Below the pieces are notes generated by a model. That model was not told the DNA's origin. It was given only the letters and a program-made list of their open reading frames with translations, and made no database searches. Made by a program: the position numbers and the translations under genes. Below, piece by piece: positions 44,207 through 54,008 of a stretch of 64,000 nucleotides of DNA. The stretch is from JBCCGL01 sp039029275 (GTDB lineage Bacteria > Pseudomonadota > Gammaproteobacteria > JBCCGL01): positions 236,952-300,951 of the forward strand of contig JBCCGL010000005.1 in assembly GCA_039029275.1 (NCBI GenBank), written 5' to 3'. Position 1 is the stretch's first letter. The number at the start of each line of letters is the position of its first letter.

Positions 44207-46336
44207 TCATGCCACAAGAGTTTTTGAACGCGAAGGACTATCAGACACCACAAACGAAAACACGGATCCGCCGCCCTTGTTTTCGTCAACCCAAATTGAT
44301 CCGCTATGAACCTGCACGATTTTCTTGCAAATCGACAAACCGATTCCCGTACCCTCGTACTCTCCGCTTCCGTGCAGTCGTTTGAATGTGTCAAAAATTG
44401 TGTCCCTGTGTTGAGGAGGAACACCAATTCCGTTGTCAAATATGGAAAACTTCCATCGGTCACCAACGCGCTCGGCTTGAATCGAGATGTGGGGGACGAT
44501 ACCGTGCCCGACATACTTCAACGCGTTACCAATCAAGTTATCAAACAGTTGGCTAATCCGCTCAGCGTCGCACTCAATATTCGGTAGCGGCCCAACCTCG
44601 ATTCGGGCCCTCGACTTTTCAACTTCTTTTGCTCGTGCGTTTAGTACTTCGGCAACAATTTCTGAGATGTCACAGGCTTCGTAAACAGCAGTCATTTCAC
44701 CTGCGCGCGAGAACGCAAGTAAATCATCGATCAACGTGCTCATATTGCGAATCGCTTTGCGCATGAAAATCAATGAATCAGATGCGACACCCTTAATATG
44801 TTCCGCGCCAACTTGCTCGGTCAGAAGATCAGCCAACATACTCGTTTGACGCAGCGGTGCTTTCAAATCGTGCGCGGCGATCGACGCAAAGCGGTCTAAC
44901 TCATCGTTTTTGCGTCGCAGCGACTCTTCATTGGTCTTTTGCTCAGTTACATCGATAAAGCAGGTAAAACAGCTGTTTACCCTTCCGGATGCGTCGCGCT
45001 CGAACGGCACCGACCACTCCGATATCCAAATCCACTCATCATCTCCGCGGAGATACCGATATTCCAGTTTATGAATCGAGTCGTCAGACGACTGCTGGAT
45101 CAAATCGTCGTACGCTAAAAAAGAGCTGAGATCATCCGCATGCACGTGCGAACGAATGTAGTCGTCGCTGTGATAATCAATTGAGTCTGAATCCTCGCGC
45201 AAAATCCGAGCGGCCTGCGGGTTGCGGTAATGAATCCTTTGTTCGGCAAAATTGTAGATGTACAAACCGCACAGAGTCGAATCGAGCAGGCGTTTGCTGC
45301 TGATCTCCAGTTCTTCCCGCGCTTTTTGGGCGAGTTCCAATTCCAGCTTTTTGCCAAGCGATGCGGCGACAATCTCAACAAACCGGATTTCACCGTCTGC
45401 GAATGGAAGCTTGCGCTTTCTGGTCGATGAAAAATTCAGCGTGCCATAGATTTCGCCGTTCACCCAAACAGGAGTACCGACATAAGATTCAAGCGGCAAC
45501 GCCTGATAAGCGGGGTGAGCGCACAGATCGGGACTGAGCGCAGTGTCGTGATAGTGAACGGTCTTTCCTGAAACAATGACATCTGCACAAAAGGTGTTGG
45601 AAAGAGGGAACGCATCGCCGCGCAAGATCAAGTCGTCCACCGAGTGCAAATGTTCGACGGTGTAAGTTTGACCGCCGCCACCGGTTGCCGAATCGACACG
45701 ACTCAAGATCGCGCAATCCAGACCAAGCAGTGTTTTTGTCACGGGCAGACATTGATCCACGGCATCCTCAAACGTGGCAGCCTTTGATTCGTTTAGCTGC
45801 TGCAACTCCTCCAGCATCCTCCCGAAGAAGGCTTTTTCTCTAAGTTGATGACGAACCTTGAGTTGGAATTCGACTTGCTTGCCCAACATCGAAAGTGTTT
45901 CTTTCTCATCTTCGGTCAGTGACCTTGGCTCATGATCAATCAGACACAGCGTACCCAACCTGGCATCTGTACCGGGAAAGGTCAACGGCACACCGGCGTA
46001 GAAAACAACGTACGGAGGACCAGTAACCAGAGGATTGTCGTGGGTACGTGGATCTTGTCTCGCATCATTAATCACCAGCACGTCATTACCGAGTATGGCG
46101 TGCGAACAAAATGCGACATCGCGTCCGGTTTCACTGGCATCGAGACCAACCGACGATTTGAACCACTGTCGACATTCGTCAACCAACGAAACAAGCACGA
46201 CGGGAACATTGAAAATGTGTGCAGTGAGGCTTGTTATGTCGTCAAACGCGCGTTCGGGAGGCGTGTCGAGAATATCCAGGTGTTGGAGGACCCGGAGCCG
46301 TTCCTTCTCGTTTGGTGGAAGTGGCGCTGAGATCAT
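44207..46336 (-). CDS. GAF-GAF-PAS hybrid-type histidine kinase
   Basis: Soluble sensor histidine kinase of 709 residues. Domain order: GAF (about 20-150), second GAF (about 170-320), PAS with a C-terminal PAC-like segment (about 345-470), HisKA with the phosphoacceptor His in SIAAHDLKAPLRQ, then HATPase_c with N, G1 and G2 boxes (FDNLIGNALKYVG, IFDNGIGVP, GTGIGLSICKK). No transmembrane helix and no receiver domain. No response regulator is adjacent, so it is an orphan kinase. It is convergent with the LysR gene on its left. Confidence 0.88.
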   Translation of the reverse strand: MISAPLPPNEKERLRVLQHLDILDTPPERAFDDITSLTAHIFNVPVVLVSLVDECRQWFKSSVGLDASETGRDVAFCSHAILGNDVLVINDARQDPRTHDNPLVTGPPYVVFYAGVPLTFPGTDARLGTLCLIDHEPRSLTEDEKETLSMLGKQVEFQLKVRHQLREKAFFGRMLEELQQLNESKAATFEDAVDQCLPVTKTLLGLDCAILSRVDSATGGGGQTYTVEHLHSVDDLILRGDAFPLSNTFCADVIVSGKTVHYHDTALSPDLCAHPAYQALPLESYVGTPVWVNGEIYGTLNFSSTRKRKLPFADGEIRFVEIVAASLGKKLELELAQKAREELEISSKRLLDSTLCGLYIYNFAEQRIHYRNPQAARILREDSDSIDYHSDDYIRSHVHADDLSSFLAYDDLIQQSSDDSIHKLEYRYLRGDDEWIWISEWSVPFERDASGRVNSCFTCFIDVTEQKTNEESLRRKNDELDRFASIAAHDLKAPLRQTSMLADLLTEQVGAEHIKGVASDSLIFMRKAIRNMSTLIDDLLAFSRAGEMTAVYEACDISEIVAEVLNARAKEVEKSRARIEVGPLPNIECDAERISQLFDNLIGNALKYVGHGIVPHISIQAERVGDRWKFSIFDNGIGVPPQHRDTIFDTFKRLHGSGEYEGTGIGLSICKKIVQVHSGSIWVDENKGGGSVFSFVVSDSPSRSKTLVA

Positions 46337-46421
46337 TGACCATGTATGAGTATGGTTGCGTCTTGAGTATAGACCACAAAACGCCAGGATGGCGTACGCC
46401 GACCAAATATCACGAATTTTT

Positions 46422-47303
46422 TCAAGCGCTTATGGCAATCTGCATGACGTTATCGTTCTCTTGATCGATCTCGTCGGCGAGCGCGCAGCACACGTGTGTG
46501 CGAGACTTCTCGCCAACTCGCACAACATACGTGATACCCGGTGGCTGAAGGGGGAAGTTATCGTCGATGACGTGCATGTGTTGCGAAATGTGTCGCGCGT
46601 TCAAAACAGCAACGCCCATCCCAACTTCCACAGCGGTCACGATACCCGCGTTACTGGCACACTGCAAAACCGTCTCAAAACGCACTCCGAGTTGATCAAC
46701 AACCTCGTCAACCCAGTGTTTGTAAAAACAGTTTTTGTCGAAGGCTAGAAACGGGATCGCACTATCAAAATCGAACTGCGCGTCTTTTGACTTCACCCAA
46801 TGCAAACTGTCTTGATACAAAATGATATCTGAGCGCTGAACGTCGTGCTCGAACGTCTGCATGACTGCAACGTCAATTTCACCGTTTTCGAGCTGACTCT
46901 GCAGAACCTTACTCTGGTCAACTTGCGTGTGCACGTTGACATCAGGATGCAGGCGACGAAACCGCGCGAGGATGCGTGCGAGGCCGGAACTACTGGTGTC
47001 TTCGGTCATTCCGAGTCGGATCGTTCCGGCCAGCGGGCGCGTCGCAAGGCTGCGGACCGCCTCGTCGTGTAGCGACAATATCCGCCTTGCGTAAGCGATC
47101 AAGGTGGTCCCGTCTTCGGTGAAAACCGGCCCACCCGCGCGGCGCGCGAGCAATTTTCTTCCGATTCGTGACTCCAGACGCCTGACTTTGTGTGAGACCG
47201 CAGACTGCGTGAGCGAGAGGCGCTTCGCGGCTCGCGTTACACCGCCGCATTCTTCAATTGCGCACAGCGCCTGCAGGGCATCGATGTCCATTCTTTGATT
47301 CAT
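46422..47303 (-). CDS. LysR-type regulator
   Basis: LysR regulator of 293 residues with the recognition region LTQSAVSHKVRRLESRIGRKL and a C-terminal effector domain. I chose ATG 47303 (MNQRMDIDALQAL); a GTG at 47324 lies inside the dyad upstream. Divergent from an alpha/beta hydrolase gene; the two share the 47318-47362 dyad, suggesting that the regulator controls the hydrolase. Confidence 0.85.
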   Translation of the reverse strand: MNQRMDIDALQALCAIEECGGVTRAAKRLSLTQSAVSHKVRRLESRIGRKLLARRAGGPVFTEDGTTLIAYARRILSLHDEAVRSLATRPLAGTIRLGMTEDTSSSGLARILARFRRLHPDVNVHTQVDQSKVLQSQLENGEIDVAVMQTFEHDVQRSDIILYQDSLHWVKSKDAQFDFDSAIPFLAFDKNCFYKHWVDEVVDQLGVRFETVLQCASNAGIVTAVEVGMGVAVLNARHISQHMHVIDDNFPLQPPGITYVVRVGEKSRTHVCCALADEIDQENDNVMQIAISA

Positions 47304-47317
47304 GGGCAACCTAAATA

Positions 47318-47362
47318 ATGACACAAATTAATTGAAATATTAATTTAAAACATTTGTGTCAT
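47318..47362. promoter_or_regulatory. 10-bp dyad between LysR and hydrolase
   Basis: Perfect 10-bp inverted repeat ATGACACAAA (47318-47327) and TTTGTGTCAT (47353-47362), with a 25-nt AT-rich spacer that contains a smaller TTAAT/ATTAA dyad. It fills the gap between the divergent LysR and hydrolase genes and is the best operator candidate in the window. Confidence 0.6.
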
Positions 47363-47408
47363 GCAATGGTTAAGCGCAATCTTCCGCTCAACAACCCAGG
47401 AGCGAACC

Positions 47409-48266
47409 ATGAAACACATCGTCGACAGTCACGTTTTAATCAACAACCAACGCATTGCCACCGGCGTGCATAAGGCAGCAGATGAAAGTGAATCGGTGGT
47501 TTTACTGCACGGCACACCGTCGTCTTCGTTGATCTGGCGAAATGTTGTACCAACGCTCAATGCTGCGGGATACACGGTGCACGTATTCGACCTGCTCGGC
47601 TACGGTTTGTCCGAGCGGCCGCGCAATCCGGCGGTTGACACCTCAATTTCTGCGCAGGTGCCCATTCTCGAACACTTGTTTGATCACTGGGAGCTCGATT
47701 CGGCGCACGTTGTCGGGCACGACTTTGGCGGCGCAATCGCCAAGCGTTTTAGCCTCGCCTCTCCCACCAAAGTCCGATCGCTGGCGTTGATCGATAGCGT
47801 CAGTTTCGACAGCTATCCCTCGAAACGTACGCGCGAGCAAATGCAGGCAGGGCTGGACTCTTTGATCCAGAAACCCGACGCCGAGCACCGCGCGCATTTT
47901 CGTGAATGGTTGCTCTCATCGGTATTTAACAAACAACGCCTGGCGACAACGGTGCTGGACACCTATGTCGAAATGATCAGCGGAACAGTTGGCCAGGGGA
48001 GTTTGTTTCAACATCAGATCCGTCACTACGATCCCAAGCACACAATGGAAATCGCCGATCGGCTGCATGAACTCGCTAGCCTCCCGGTCAAAATTATCTG
48101 GGGTGCCAACGACGAATGGCAGGTGGTCGACTGGGCGCACAAACTGCACACCGCAATTCCTAGATCAGAGCTGGAGGTCATCGATCGCTGCGGCCACTTT
48201 GCAATGGAGGACCAGCCGGAAAAAGTGAGTGATCGACTGCTTGAGTTTTTCGCGCGCGCCGGATGA
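47409..48266 (+). CDS. Alpha/beta hydrolase (haloalkane dehalogenase-like)
   Basis: Alpha/beta-hydrolase of 285 residues. LLHGTPSSSLIWRNV is the oxyanion-hole segment (HGTP), GHDFGGAIA the nucleophile elbow with Asp rather than Ser, and DRCGHFAMEDQPE the catalytic-His segment. The Asp nucleophile points to an epoxide hydrolase or haloalkane dehalogenase-type enzyme. ATG 47409 chosen; a frame from 47361 starts within the operator dyad. Overlaps the next small gene by 4 bp. Confidence 0.82.
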   Translation: MKHIVDSHVLINNQRIATGVHKAADESESVVLLHGTPSSSLIWRNVVPTLNAAGYTVHVFDLLGYGLSERPRNPAVDTSISAQVPILEHLFDHWELDSAHVVGHDFGGAIAKRFSLASPTKVRSLALIDSVSFDSYPSKRTREQMQAGLDSLIQKPDAEHRAHFREWLLSSVFNKQRLATTVLDTYVEMISGTVGQGSLFQHQIRHYDPKHTMEIADRLHELASLPVKIIWGANDEWQVVDWAHKLHTAIPRSELEVIDRCGHFAMEDQPEKVSDRLLEFFARAG

Positions 48267-48532
48267 AACCGCTGTCGCACAAATTTGCCGGAGCATCGCT
48301 CGACACGCGCACGGTGACGACGCTGTGTGAAGTGAGCGGATCGATTCTGGCCATGGTGTACGCGATGTTGATCGCTAGTAACACGGGCAACGAAACCATA
48401 GGGTTTTCACTGCTGCTGATATCCTCAGGACTGTTCGCTGGTTGGGCCATCGTCGACCAACGCTGGACGTTTTTGCTACTGCAGTTTTTCTACGCATCGT
48501 CTGCGGTTATTGGCCTGGTCCGTTGGGCTTGA
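48263..48532 (+). CDS. Small membrane protein, 89 aa
   Basis: Not recognised. Three hydrophobic segments (about 26-40, 49-63 and 69-87) in an 89-residue protein. The ATG overlaps the hydrolase stop (ATGA), so it is translated with it. A membrane partner or accessory protein is possible; no function can be named. Confidence 0.6.
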   Translation: MKPLSHKFAGASLDTRTVTTLCEVSGSILAMVYAMLIASNTGNETIGFSLLLISSGLFAGWAIVDQRWTFLLLQFFYASSAVIGLVRWA

Positions 48533-48546
48533 CGTTTATTTCCAAA

Positions 48547-48561
48547 TGTAATTAATTCTCA
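48547..48561 (+). promoter_or_regulatory. Fur-like box
   Basis: TGTAATTAATTCTCA matches 11 of the 14 defined positions of the 15-bp Fur core TGATAATNATTATCA. It lies about 70 bp before the start of the siderophore-interacting protein gene. Iron-responsive repression is likely for that gene. No other iron-uptake gene is next to it. Confidence 0.5.
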
Positions 48562-48629
48562 TTTGCTATTGAAATGTGCACGATCGACACAATCTTTGGG
48601 TCATCTTCAACCAAATCGAAGTCCACGCC

Positions 48630-49406
48630 ATGTCAAAACGCTCAACCTGCAATCTCGAAGTCATTCAAACCAAAGAAATCACACCCAACATGGTCCGAAT
48701 TACCCTCGGTGGGAGTGATCTTGCAGACTTTCCGCCCGGTCAGGAAAGTGGCTACATCAAACTGATGTTTCCCGATGCTGCGGGCGCGGGCGGTGTGATC
48801 GACAAGATCAAGCAGGCCGTTCGTCCGACGATGCGAACCTACACGATCCGCCATTTCGACGCGGTAAAGCACGAGATGGATGTGGATTTTGTCGTGCACG
48901 GCGATAACGGCCCGGCATCCAAATGGGCGATGAACGCGCGGGTCGGTGACGCGCTGACAATCGCCGGGCCGGGTGCCAAAAAACTGGTGAACTTCGACGC
49001 GGACTGGTTTTTCCTGATCGGCGATATGACCGCGCTGCCGGCGATAAGCGTCAATATTGAGAAGCTGCCGCGCGACGCAAAGGGTTACTGTGTGGTCGAA
49101 ATTTTGGATGAAGCCGACAAACAAAAACTCGATTTTCCCGACAACATCGACGTTCACTGGGTGCTAAACCCGCACCCCGACAAGGAAAACACCGCGCTAC
49201 TTGACACGGTTGTAGCGCTACCGATGATCGATGGCAAGCCGTCTGTATGGGCCGCGTGCGAGTTCAACACCATGCGCGCACTGCGAAAACATTTCCGCAC
49301 CGATCTCAACGTTGCGCGCGAAGATATTTACATCAGCAGCTACTGGAAAATGGGCATGAGCGAAGAAGAGCACAAGGTGGTTAAATCGAAAGACGCCCAG
49401 AATTAG
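48630..49406 (+). CDS. Siderophore-interacting flavoprotein (SIP)
   Basis: ViuB/YqjH-type FAD-binding ferric-siderophore reductase (258 residues). The FAD segment PTMRTYTIRHFD has the conserved Arg-x-Tyr-Thr, PASKWAMNARVGD the phosphate-binding region and WAACEFNTMRALRKHFRTDL the C-terminal signature with YWKMGMSEEEHK. It releases iron from siderophores in the cytoplasm. A Fur-like box lies upstream. I chose ATG 48630 (MSKRSTCNLEV); a frame from 48576 is longer. Confidence 0.88.
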   Translation: MSKRSTCNLEVIQTKEITPNMVRITLGGSDLADFPPGQESGYIKLMFPDAAGAGGVIDKIKQAVRPTMRTYTIRHFDAVKHEMDVDFVVHGDNGPASKWAMNARVGDALTIAGPGAKKLVNFDADWFFLIGDMTALPAISVNIEKLPRDAKGYCVVEILDEADKQKLDFPDNIDVHWVLNPHPDKENTALLDTVVALPMIDGKPSVWAACEFNTMRALRKHFRTDLNVAREDIYISSYWKMGMSEEEHKVVKSKDAQN

Positions 49407-49420
49407 GGGTGCCGCGCTCT

Positions 49421-51787
49421 TTAACGGGATTCGTTCGCCAGAAACAACCATGTCTCGATCACTGAATCCGGATTCAGCGACATGCTCTGAATGCCTTGAT
49501 CGAGCAGCCAGCGCGCAAGATCGGGGTGATCCGACGGGCCCTGGCCACAGATGCCCACGTACTTGCCTGCACGAGTACACGACTCGATTGCCTGTCCCAG
49601 CATTTTGATGACCGCCGGGTCGCGCTCGTCGAATCCGTCCGCAACCAGGCCGGAGTCGCGATCGAGACCAAGCGTGAGCTGGGTCAGGTCGTTCGAGCCA
49701 ATCGAAAACCCATCGAAGTATTCGAGAAATTCGTCTGCAAGAATCACGTTTGACGGCACTTCGCACATCATCATGACTTTGAAGTCGTCTTCCCCGCGGT
49801 GCAGTCCATTGGATTTTAGAATATCGCTGACACCGCCCGCTTCTTTTAACGTACGCACAAACGGAATCATAATTTGTAGATTGTGCAATCCCATCTCGTT
49901 GCGCACGCGACGCACGGCCTCGCATTCCAGATCGAAACAGGGGCGAAAATCGTCACTGATGTAACGTGAAGCGCCGCGATAACCGATCATCGGATTTTCC
50001 TCGTTCGGCTCGTAGTGCGATCCGCCGACCATGTGAAAGTATTCGTTCGACTTAAAATCGGACATGCGCACGATAACCGGCTGCGGCGCAAACGCCGCAC
50101 ACAAGGTCGCGATGCCCTCGCTGAGTTTGTCGACGAAAAAGTCGCGCGGACTTTTATACCCGGCGATCCTGTCGCTGATTTCGTCTTGCAGTTCAGCATC
50201 GAGCTGGTCGAACTCCAGCAACGCGCGCGGGTGAATACCGATCATATTGCTGACGATAAACTCCAGCCGCGCCAAACCGACGCCCGCGTGCGGCAAACGC
50301 GAAAAGCTGAACGCGCGTCCGGGGTTGCCGACGTTCATCATAATTTTGACCGGAATTTGTGGCATTGAGCTGAGCTGGTGCGACTGGTGCTCAAAGTCGA
50401 GCAGGCCGGGATAAACGTACCCGGTATCACCCTCGGCGCAACTGACTGTCACACCGTCGACCGACGTCAGAACATCCGTGCTGTTGCCGGTACCGACCAA
50501 CGCGGGAATCCCCAGCTCGCGCGCAATGATCGCAGCGTGGCAGGTGCGCCCACCGCGGTTGGTGACGATGGCGGATGCGCGTTTCATGATCGGCTCCCAG
50601 TCCGGATCGGTCATATCAGTGACCAACACATCGCCCGATTCGATTAAATCCATTTGTGACAGGTCCTGTATCACTTTGACCGGTCCCTGCCCGATGCGAT
50701 TGCCGACCGCGCGGCCATCGCACAAAGGCTCAACGCGTTGCTTGAGCGTGTAGCGCTCGATCACCTGCGTCGCGCGCGATTGCACGGTTTCCGGGCGCGC
50801 CTGCACCACGTAAAGTTTGCCGTCTTCGCCGTCTTTGGCCCACTCGATATCCATCGGTCGGCCGTAGTGCTGTTCAATCGTGACCGCCATTTTTGCGAGC
50901 GCAGTGATCTCGTCATCGTTGATGCAAAACGCGCGTCGGTCGGCGTTGTCAACATCCACCGTGCGCACCGCCTCGTGCGGGTCGCTCGCGTCGGCGTAAA
51001 TCATTTTAATCGCCTTGCTGCCCATGTTCTTTTGCAGGATCGCCGGGCGTTGCGCGCTGATGTTCGGCTTGTAGGCATAGAACTCGTCGGGATTCACCGC
51101 ACCCTGCACGACCGTCTCGCCGAGACCAAAACTCCCCGTGATGAAGACGACGTCTTCGAAACCGGACTCCGTGTCGATGCTAAACATCACGCCGCTGGCA
51201 GCCAGATCGCTGCGCACCATGCGCTGAATCCCGGCGGAGAGCGCAACGTCAGCGTGCTCGAATCCCTGATGCGCGCGATACGAAATTGCGCGGTCGTTAA
51301 ACAGCGATGCAAACACCAGCTTGACCGAATTTAAGACCTGATCAATCCCGCTGATGTTAAGAAAGGTCTCCTGCTGCCCGGCAAAGGATGCATCGGGCAG
51401 ATCTTCCGCCGTCGCCGACGAGCGCACTGCAACCGTTGCGTCTTTGCCATCCACAGCCATCGCCGCATAGGCGTCGCGAATATCCTGCTGCAAATCGTTG
51501 GGCAATTCGGCATCGACGATGCGTTTGCGAATCCGGCGACCGAGATCGGCCAGCGCGTTAACGTCGTCGTGATCGAGTTCTGTCAAGCGTTGAATAATCC
51601 AGTCACCCAGACCGTCTTCGGCAAGAAACCGCTCAAACGCCTCCGCGGTGGTAGCAAATCCTCCCGGCACTTCGACACCCAGGCTGCCGAGATTGGCGAT
51701 CATTTCACCGAGGGACGCATTTTTGCCGCCGACGTTCGGCACATCGCTCATATCGACGCTGGACAGGGACACGACGTTAGTCGCCAT
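49421..51787 (-). CDS. ppsA: Phosphoenolpyruvate synthase
   Basis: Converts pyruvate and ATP to PEP, AMP and phosphate for gluconeogenesis. Length of 788 is standard. Seen are the N-terminal ATP-grasp (GGKNASLGEMIANL, then AVRSSATAEDLPDASFAGQQ), the phospho-His site GGRTCHAAIIARELGIPA and the PEP/pyruvate-binding TIM barrel with IGSNDLTQLTLG. Divergent from ppsR, which controls it by phosphorylation. Confidence 0.96.
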   Translation of the reverse strand: MATNVVSLSSVDMSDVPNVGGKNASLGEMIANLGSLGVEVPGGFATTAEAFERFLAEDGLGDWIIQRLTELDHDDVNALADLGRRIRKRIVDAELPNDLQQDIRDAYAAMAVDGKDATVAVRSSATAEDLPDASFAGQQETFLNISGIDQVLNSVKLVFASLFNDRAISYRAHQGFEHADVALSAGIQRMVRSDLAASGVMFSIDTESGFEDVVFITGSFGLGETVVQGAVNPDEFYAYKPNISAQRPAILQKNMGSKAIKMIYADASDPHEAVRTVDVDNADRRAFCINDDEITALAKMAVTIEQHYGRPMDIEWAKDGEDGKLYVVQARPETVQSRATQVIERYTLKQRVEPLCDGRAVGNRIGQGPVKVIQDLSQMDLIESGDVLVTDMTDPDWEPIMKRASAIVTNRGGRTCHAAIIARELGIPALVGTGNSTDVLTSVDGVTVSCAEGDTGYVYPGLLDFEHQSHQLSSMPQIPVKIMMNVGNPGRAFSFSRLPHAGVGLARLEFIVSNMIGIHPRALLEFDQLDAELQDEISDRIAGYKSPRDFFVDKLSEGIATLCAAFAPQPVIVRMSDFKSNEYFHMVGGSHYEPNEENPMIGYRGASRYISDDFRPCFDLECEAVRRVRNEMGLHNLQIMIPFVRTLKEAGGVSDILKSNGLHRGEDDFKVMMMCEVPSNVILADEFLEYFDGFSIGSNDLTQLTLGLDRDSGLVADGFDERDPAVIKMLGQAIESCTRAGKYVGICGQGPSDHPDLARWLLDQGIQSMSLNPDSVIETWLFLANESR

Positions 51788-51935
51788 GGATGACTTCCTT
51801 TGTTTGATTTATTCGCATGCAAAGCTGATGGCTGCTGATGGAAAGCGGATATAAAACCGTGCGATTGAGTTAGGATACTAGTCCACGCTTTGGATAAAAG
51901 TGCGGTCGCGCAAAAATTGCTCACGGAATTTTCTT

Positions 51936-52769
51936 ATGTCGCAAAACTTCGACGTATTTTTTGTTTCGAACGGAACCTGCATTACGTCGGAGACAATGGG
52001 CCTGAGTTTGCTCGCGCAGTTTCCCGACCACGACTTCAACACGCGGATTTTTCCGTTTGTCGACACGCTGGGAAAAACTGAAACGGTCGCACGGCATATC
52101 CGCGAGAGCGCGGAGTTTAACAACAAACATCCAATCGTGATTTGTACTATGCAGGATCCGGATCTGATTGCGATGATCCGAGCGGCGCCGTGTGTCTGTA
52201 TCGACCCGTTTGGCGATTACGTTCCGCGCCTCGAAAACGCTTTGTCGACCACCCACCACACGCCGGGCCAGACACACCGCCTGGCCGATAGACGCGCATA
52301 TGATTCGCGCATCTCTGCGATCGAGTTTACCCTCGCGCACGATGATGGCGGCACCACACGTGAATACGATCAGGCAGAAATCATCCTGATCGGTGTATCG
52401 CGCACTGGTAAAACGCCGAGCAGTCTTTATCTGGCCGTGCAGTTTGGGATCAAGGCGGCGAACTATCCGATCACCGAAGAAGATCTCGACAGCGATCAGT
52501 TGCCACGGCCGCTGCGAAATCACCAAAAGCGTCTTTACGGCCTCACAACCGATCCGAATCGTCTTGCGAATTTGCGACAAACGCGGCGGCCCAACAGCCG
52601 CTACAGCTCAGTCGAGCAGTGTCGTTACGAATTGCGCGCGGTCGAAAACCTTTACCGACAACACAGCATCAGCTTTTTGAATACATCGACAATGTCGGTA
52701 GAAGAAATTTCTGCGTATATCATTCGCGACACGGGCTTGCACAGGGTGACCCAGAAAAAAACGGGTTAA
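51936..52769 (+). CDS. ppsR: PEP synthase regulatory protein PpsR
   Basis: Bifunctional kinase/pyrophosphorylase (DUF299) that inactivates PpsA by ADP-dependent phosphorylation of a Thr and reverses it with phosphate. The 277-residue protein starts FDVFFVSNGTCITSET and contains the P-loop GVSRTGKT (153-160). I chose the ATG at 51936 over a GTG at 51900. It is divergent from ppsA with about 148 bp between starts, so the target and its regulator share a promoter region. Confidence 0.94.
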   Translation: MSQNFDVFFVSNGTCITSETMGLSLLAQFPDHDFNTRIFPFVDTLGKTETVARHIRESAEFNNKHPIVICTMQDPDLIAMIRAAPCVCIDPFGDYVPRLENALSTTHHTPGQTHRLADRRAYDSRISAIEFTLAHDDGGTTREYDQAEIILIGVSRTGKTPSSLYLAVQFGIKAANYPITEEDLDSDQLPRPLRNHQKRLYGLTTDPNRLANLRQTRRPNSRYSSVEQCRYELRAVENLYRQHSISFLNTSTMSVEEISAYIIRDTGLHRVTQKKTG

Positions 52770-52781
52770 CCAAGCGGCTTT

Positions 52782-53990
52782 TTATGCGGAATACAACACA
52801 AACCAGGTTTCCATGTCTTCCTTGCCTTTGACTGCAATCAAGCCGCGCGACTCGCATTCAAAGGTGTCTTTAATTTTGTCCCACGTTGCGCGCGCGATCT
52901 GAATTTTACCGGGCACTCCCAGGGACTCCATTCGCGCAGCAACGTTTACCGCATCACCCCAAAGATCGTAGTGAAAACGCGAGGTGCCGACGATGCCCGC
53001 AACCGCCTCGCCGGAGTTAATTCCGATGCGCACCTGCAGCGGTTCGTCCAAAGTCACCGAGTTCATGTAGTCGCGCATCTCAACGGCGACTTTGACCATC
53101 GCGGCGGCGTGATCATCACGGTGCACCGGCGCGCCCGCAACGGCCATATACCCGTCGCCAATCGTGCGAATTTTCTCCACGCCGTTGCGGTCGCAGATTT
53201 CATCAAAAGCAGTAAAAATTTGATTCAGAATTTCAACCGTGGCACCCGCGCTGAGCCTGGCGGACAACGGTGTAAAGCCGACAATATCGGCGAACAAAAC
53301 CGAAATTTCTTCGTGACGATCGGCGATCGACTGATCCGGCGCGTGTTTCAGTCGATCCGCAATTTGCGGCGGCAAAACATTTAAGAGTAAAGCGTCTGCG
53401 CGGGCAGTCTCGTGCTGCAAGGCCTGTTCAGAATTATCGATAAGCAGTCGGGACGCCGCAGCCATTATCGCGACGCCAATTACGGTTACCGAATTATTGA
53501 TTGCCACCTGAATATTTTGCGGCATTAAAACCACTTGCGGCGGAAAGAGCTCAGCAAACAATAGAAAAAACACAATCAGCAAGGTGGTTGTCGCGGCGAA
53601 AAAATGCGCGACCCATCGGTGCCGGGCGAAGAAAATAAAATACGGAAATAAAACCAGCAGGACTAAATACACCCACACGTCGGACGGCATGCCGTACACC
53701 CAAACGCTGAAGCTAATTTGCAACTGCCCGTTGATCATCAAAACGACAGCGGCGGATAAGTGTTTTCCTACTCGGTTCAAATAGAATACACCGAGCAAAA
53801 TAAAACCACCGATTGTCAGGTTCAGCGCTAAGGTCCAATCCGCCAGAATCAGATTCACAGGCACCCACGGCAAGGTCATCACCGCCGCCATCAAAGCCGC
53901 GATGTTCGTAATTCGAACGTGCTTGATATCCAAAGCGGGCATCTCATCCGTAATACCCGTGTCGCGCAATCGTTTCAGCCACGTCAGCAT
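52782..53990 (-). CDS. Membrane class III adenylate cyclase
   Basis: A 402-residue protein with six N-terminal membrane helices (about 28-190) and a C-terminal class III cyclase domain. Metal-binding Asp lies in LFADIVGFT, the second in TIGDGYMAV. VEKIRTIGD and HYDLWGDAVNVAARM give Arg at the position that is Lys in adenylyl and Glu in guanylyl cyclases, and Asp at the second purine-contact site, so ATP use (cAMP) is favoured. Converges with the ppsR gene. Confidence 0.85.
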   Translation of the reverse strand: MLTWLKRLRDTGITDEMPALDIKHVRITNIAALMAAVMTLPWVPVNLILADWTLALNLTIGGFILLGVFYLNRVGKHLSAAVVLMINGQLQISFSVWVYGMPSDVWVYLVLLVLFPYFIFFARHRWVAHFFAATTTLLIVFFLLFAELFPPQVVLMPQNIQVAINNSVTVIGVAIMAAASRLLIDNSEQALQHETARADALLLNVLPPQIADRLKHAPDQSIADRHEEISVLFADIVGFTPLSARLSAGATVEILNQIFTAFDEICDRNGVEKIRTIGDGYMAVAGAPVHRDDHAAAMVKVAVEMRDYMNSVTLDEPLQVRIGINSGEAVAGIVGTSRFHYDLWGDAVNVAARMESLGVPGKIQIARATWDKIKDTFECESRGLIAVKGKEDMETWFVLYSA

Positions 53991-54008
53991 TGGACTATCC
54001 GGTAATGA

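Noticed and set aside
47361..47408. Longer start for the alpha/beta hydrolase
   Set aside because: The upstream ATG lies in the operator dyad and adds non-conserved residues.
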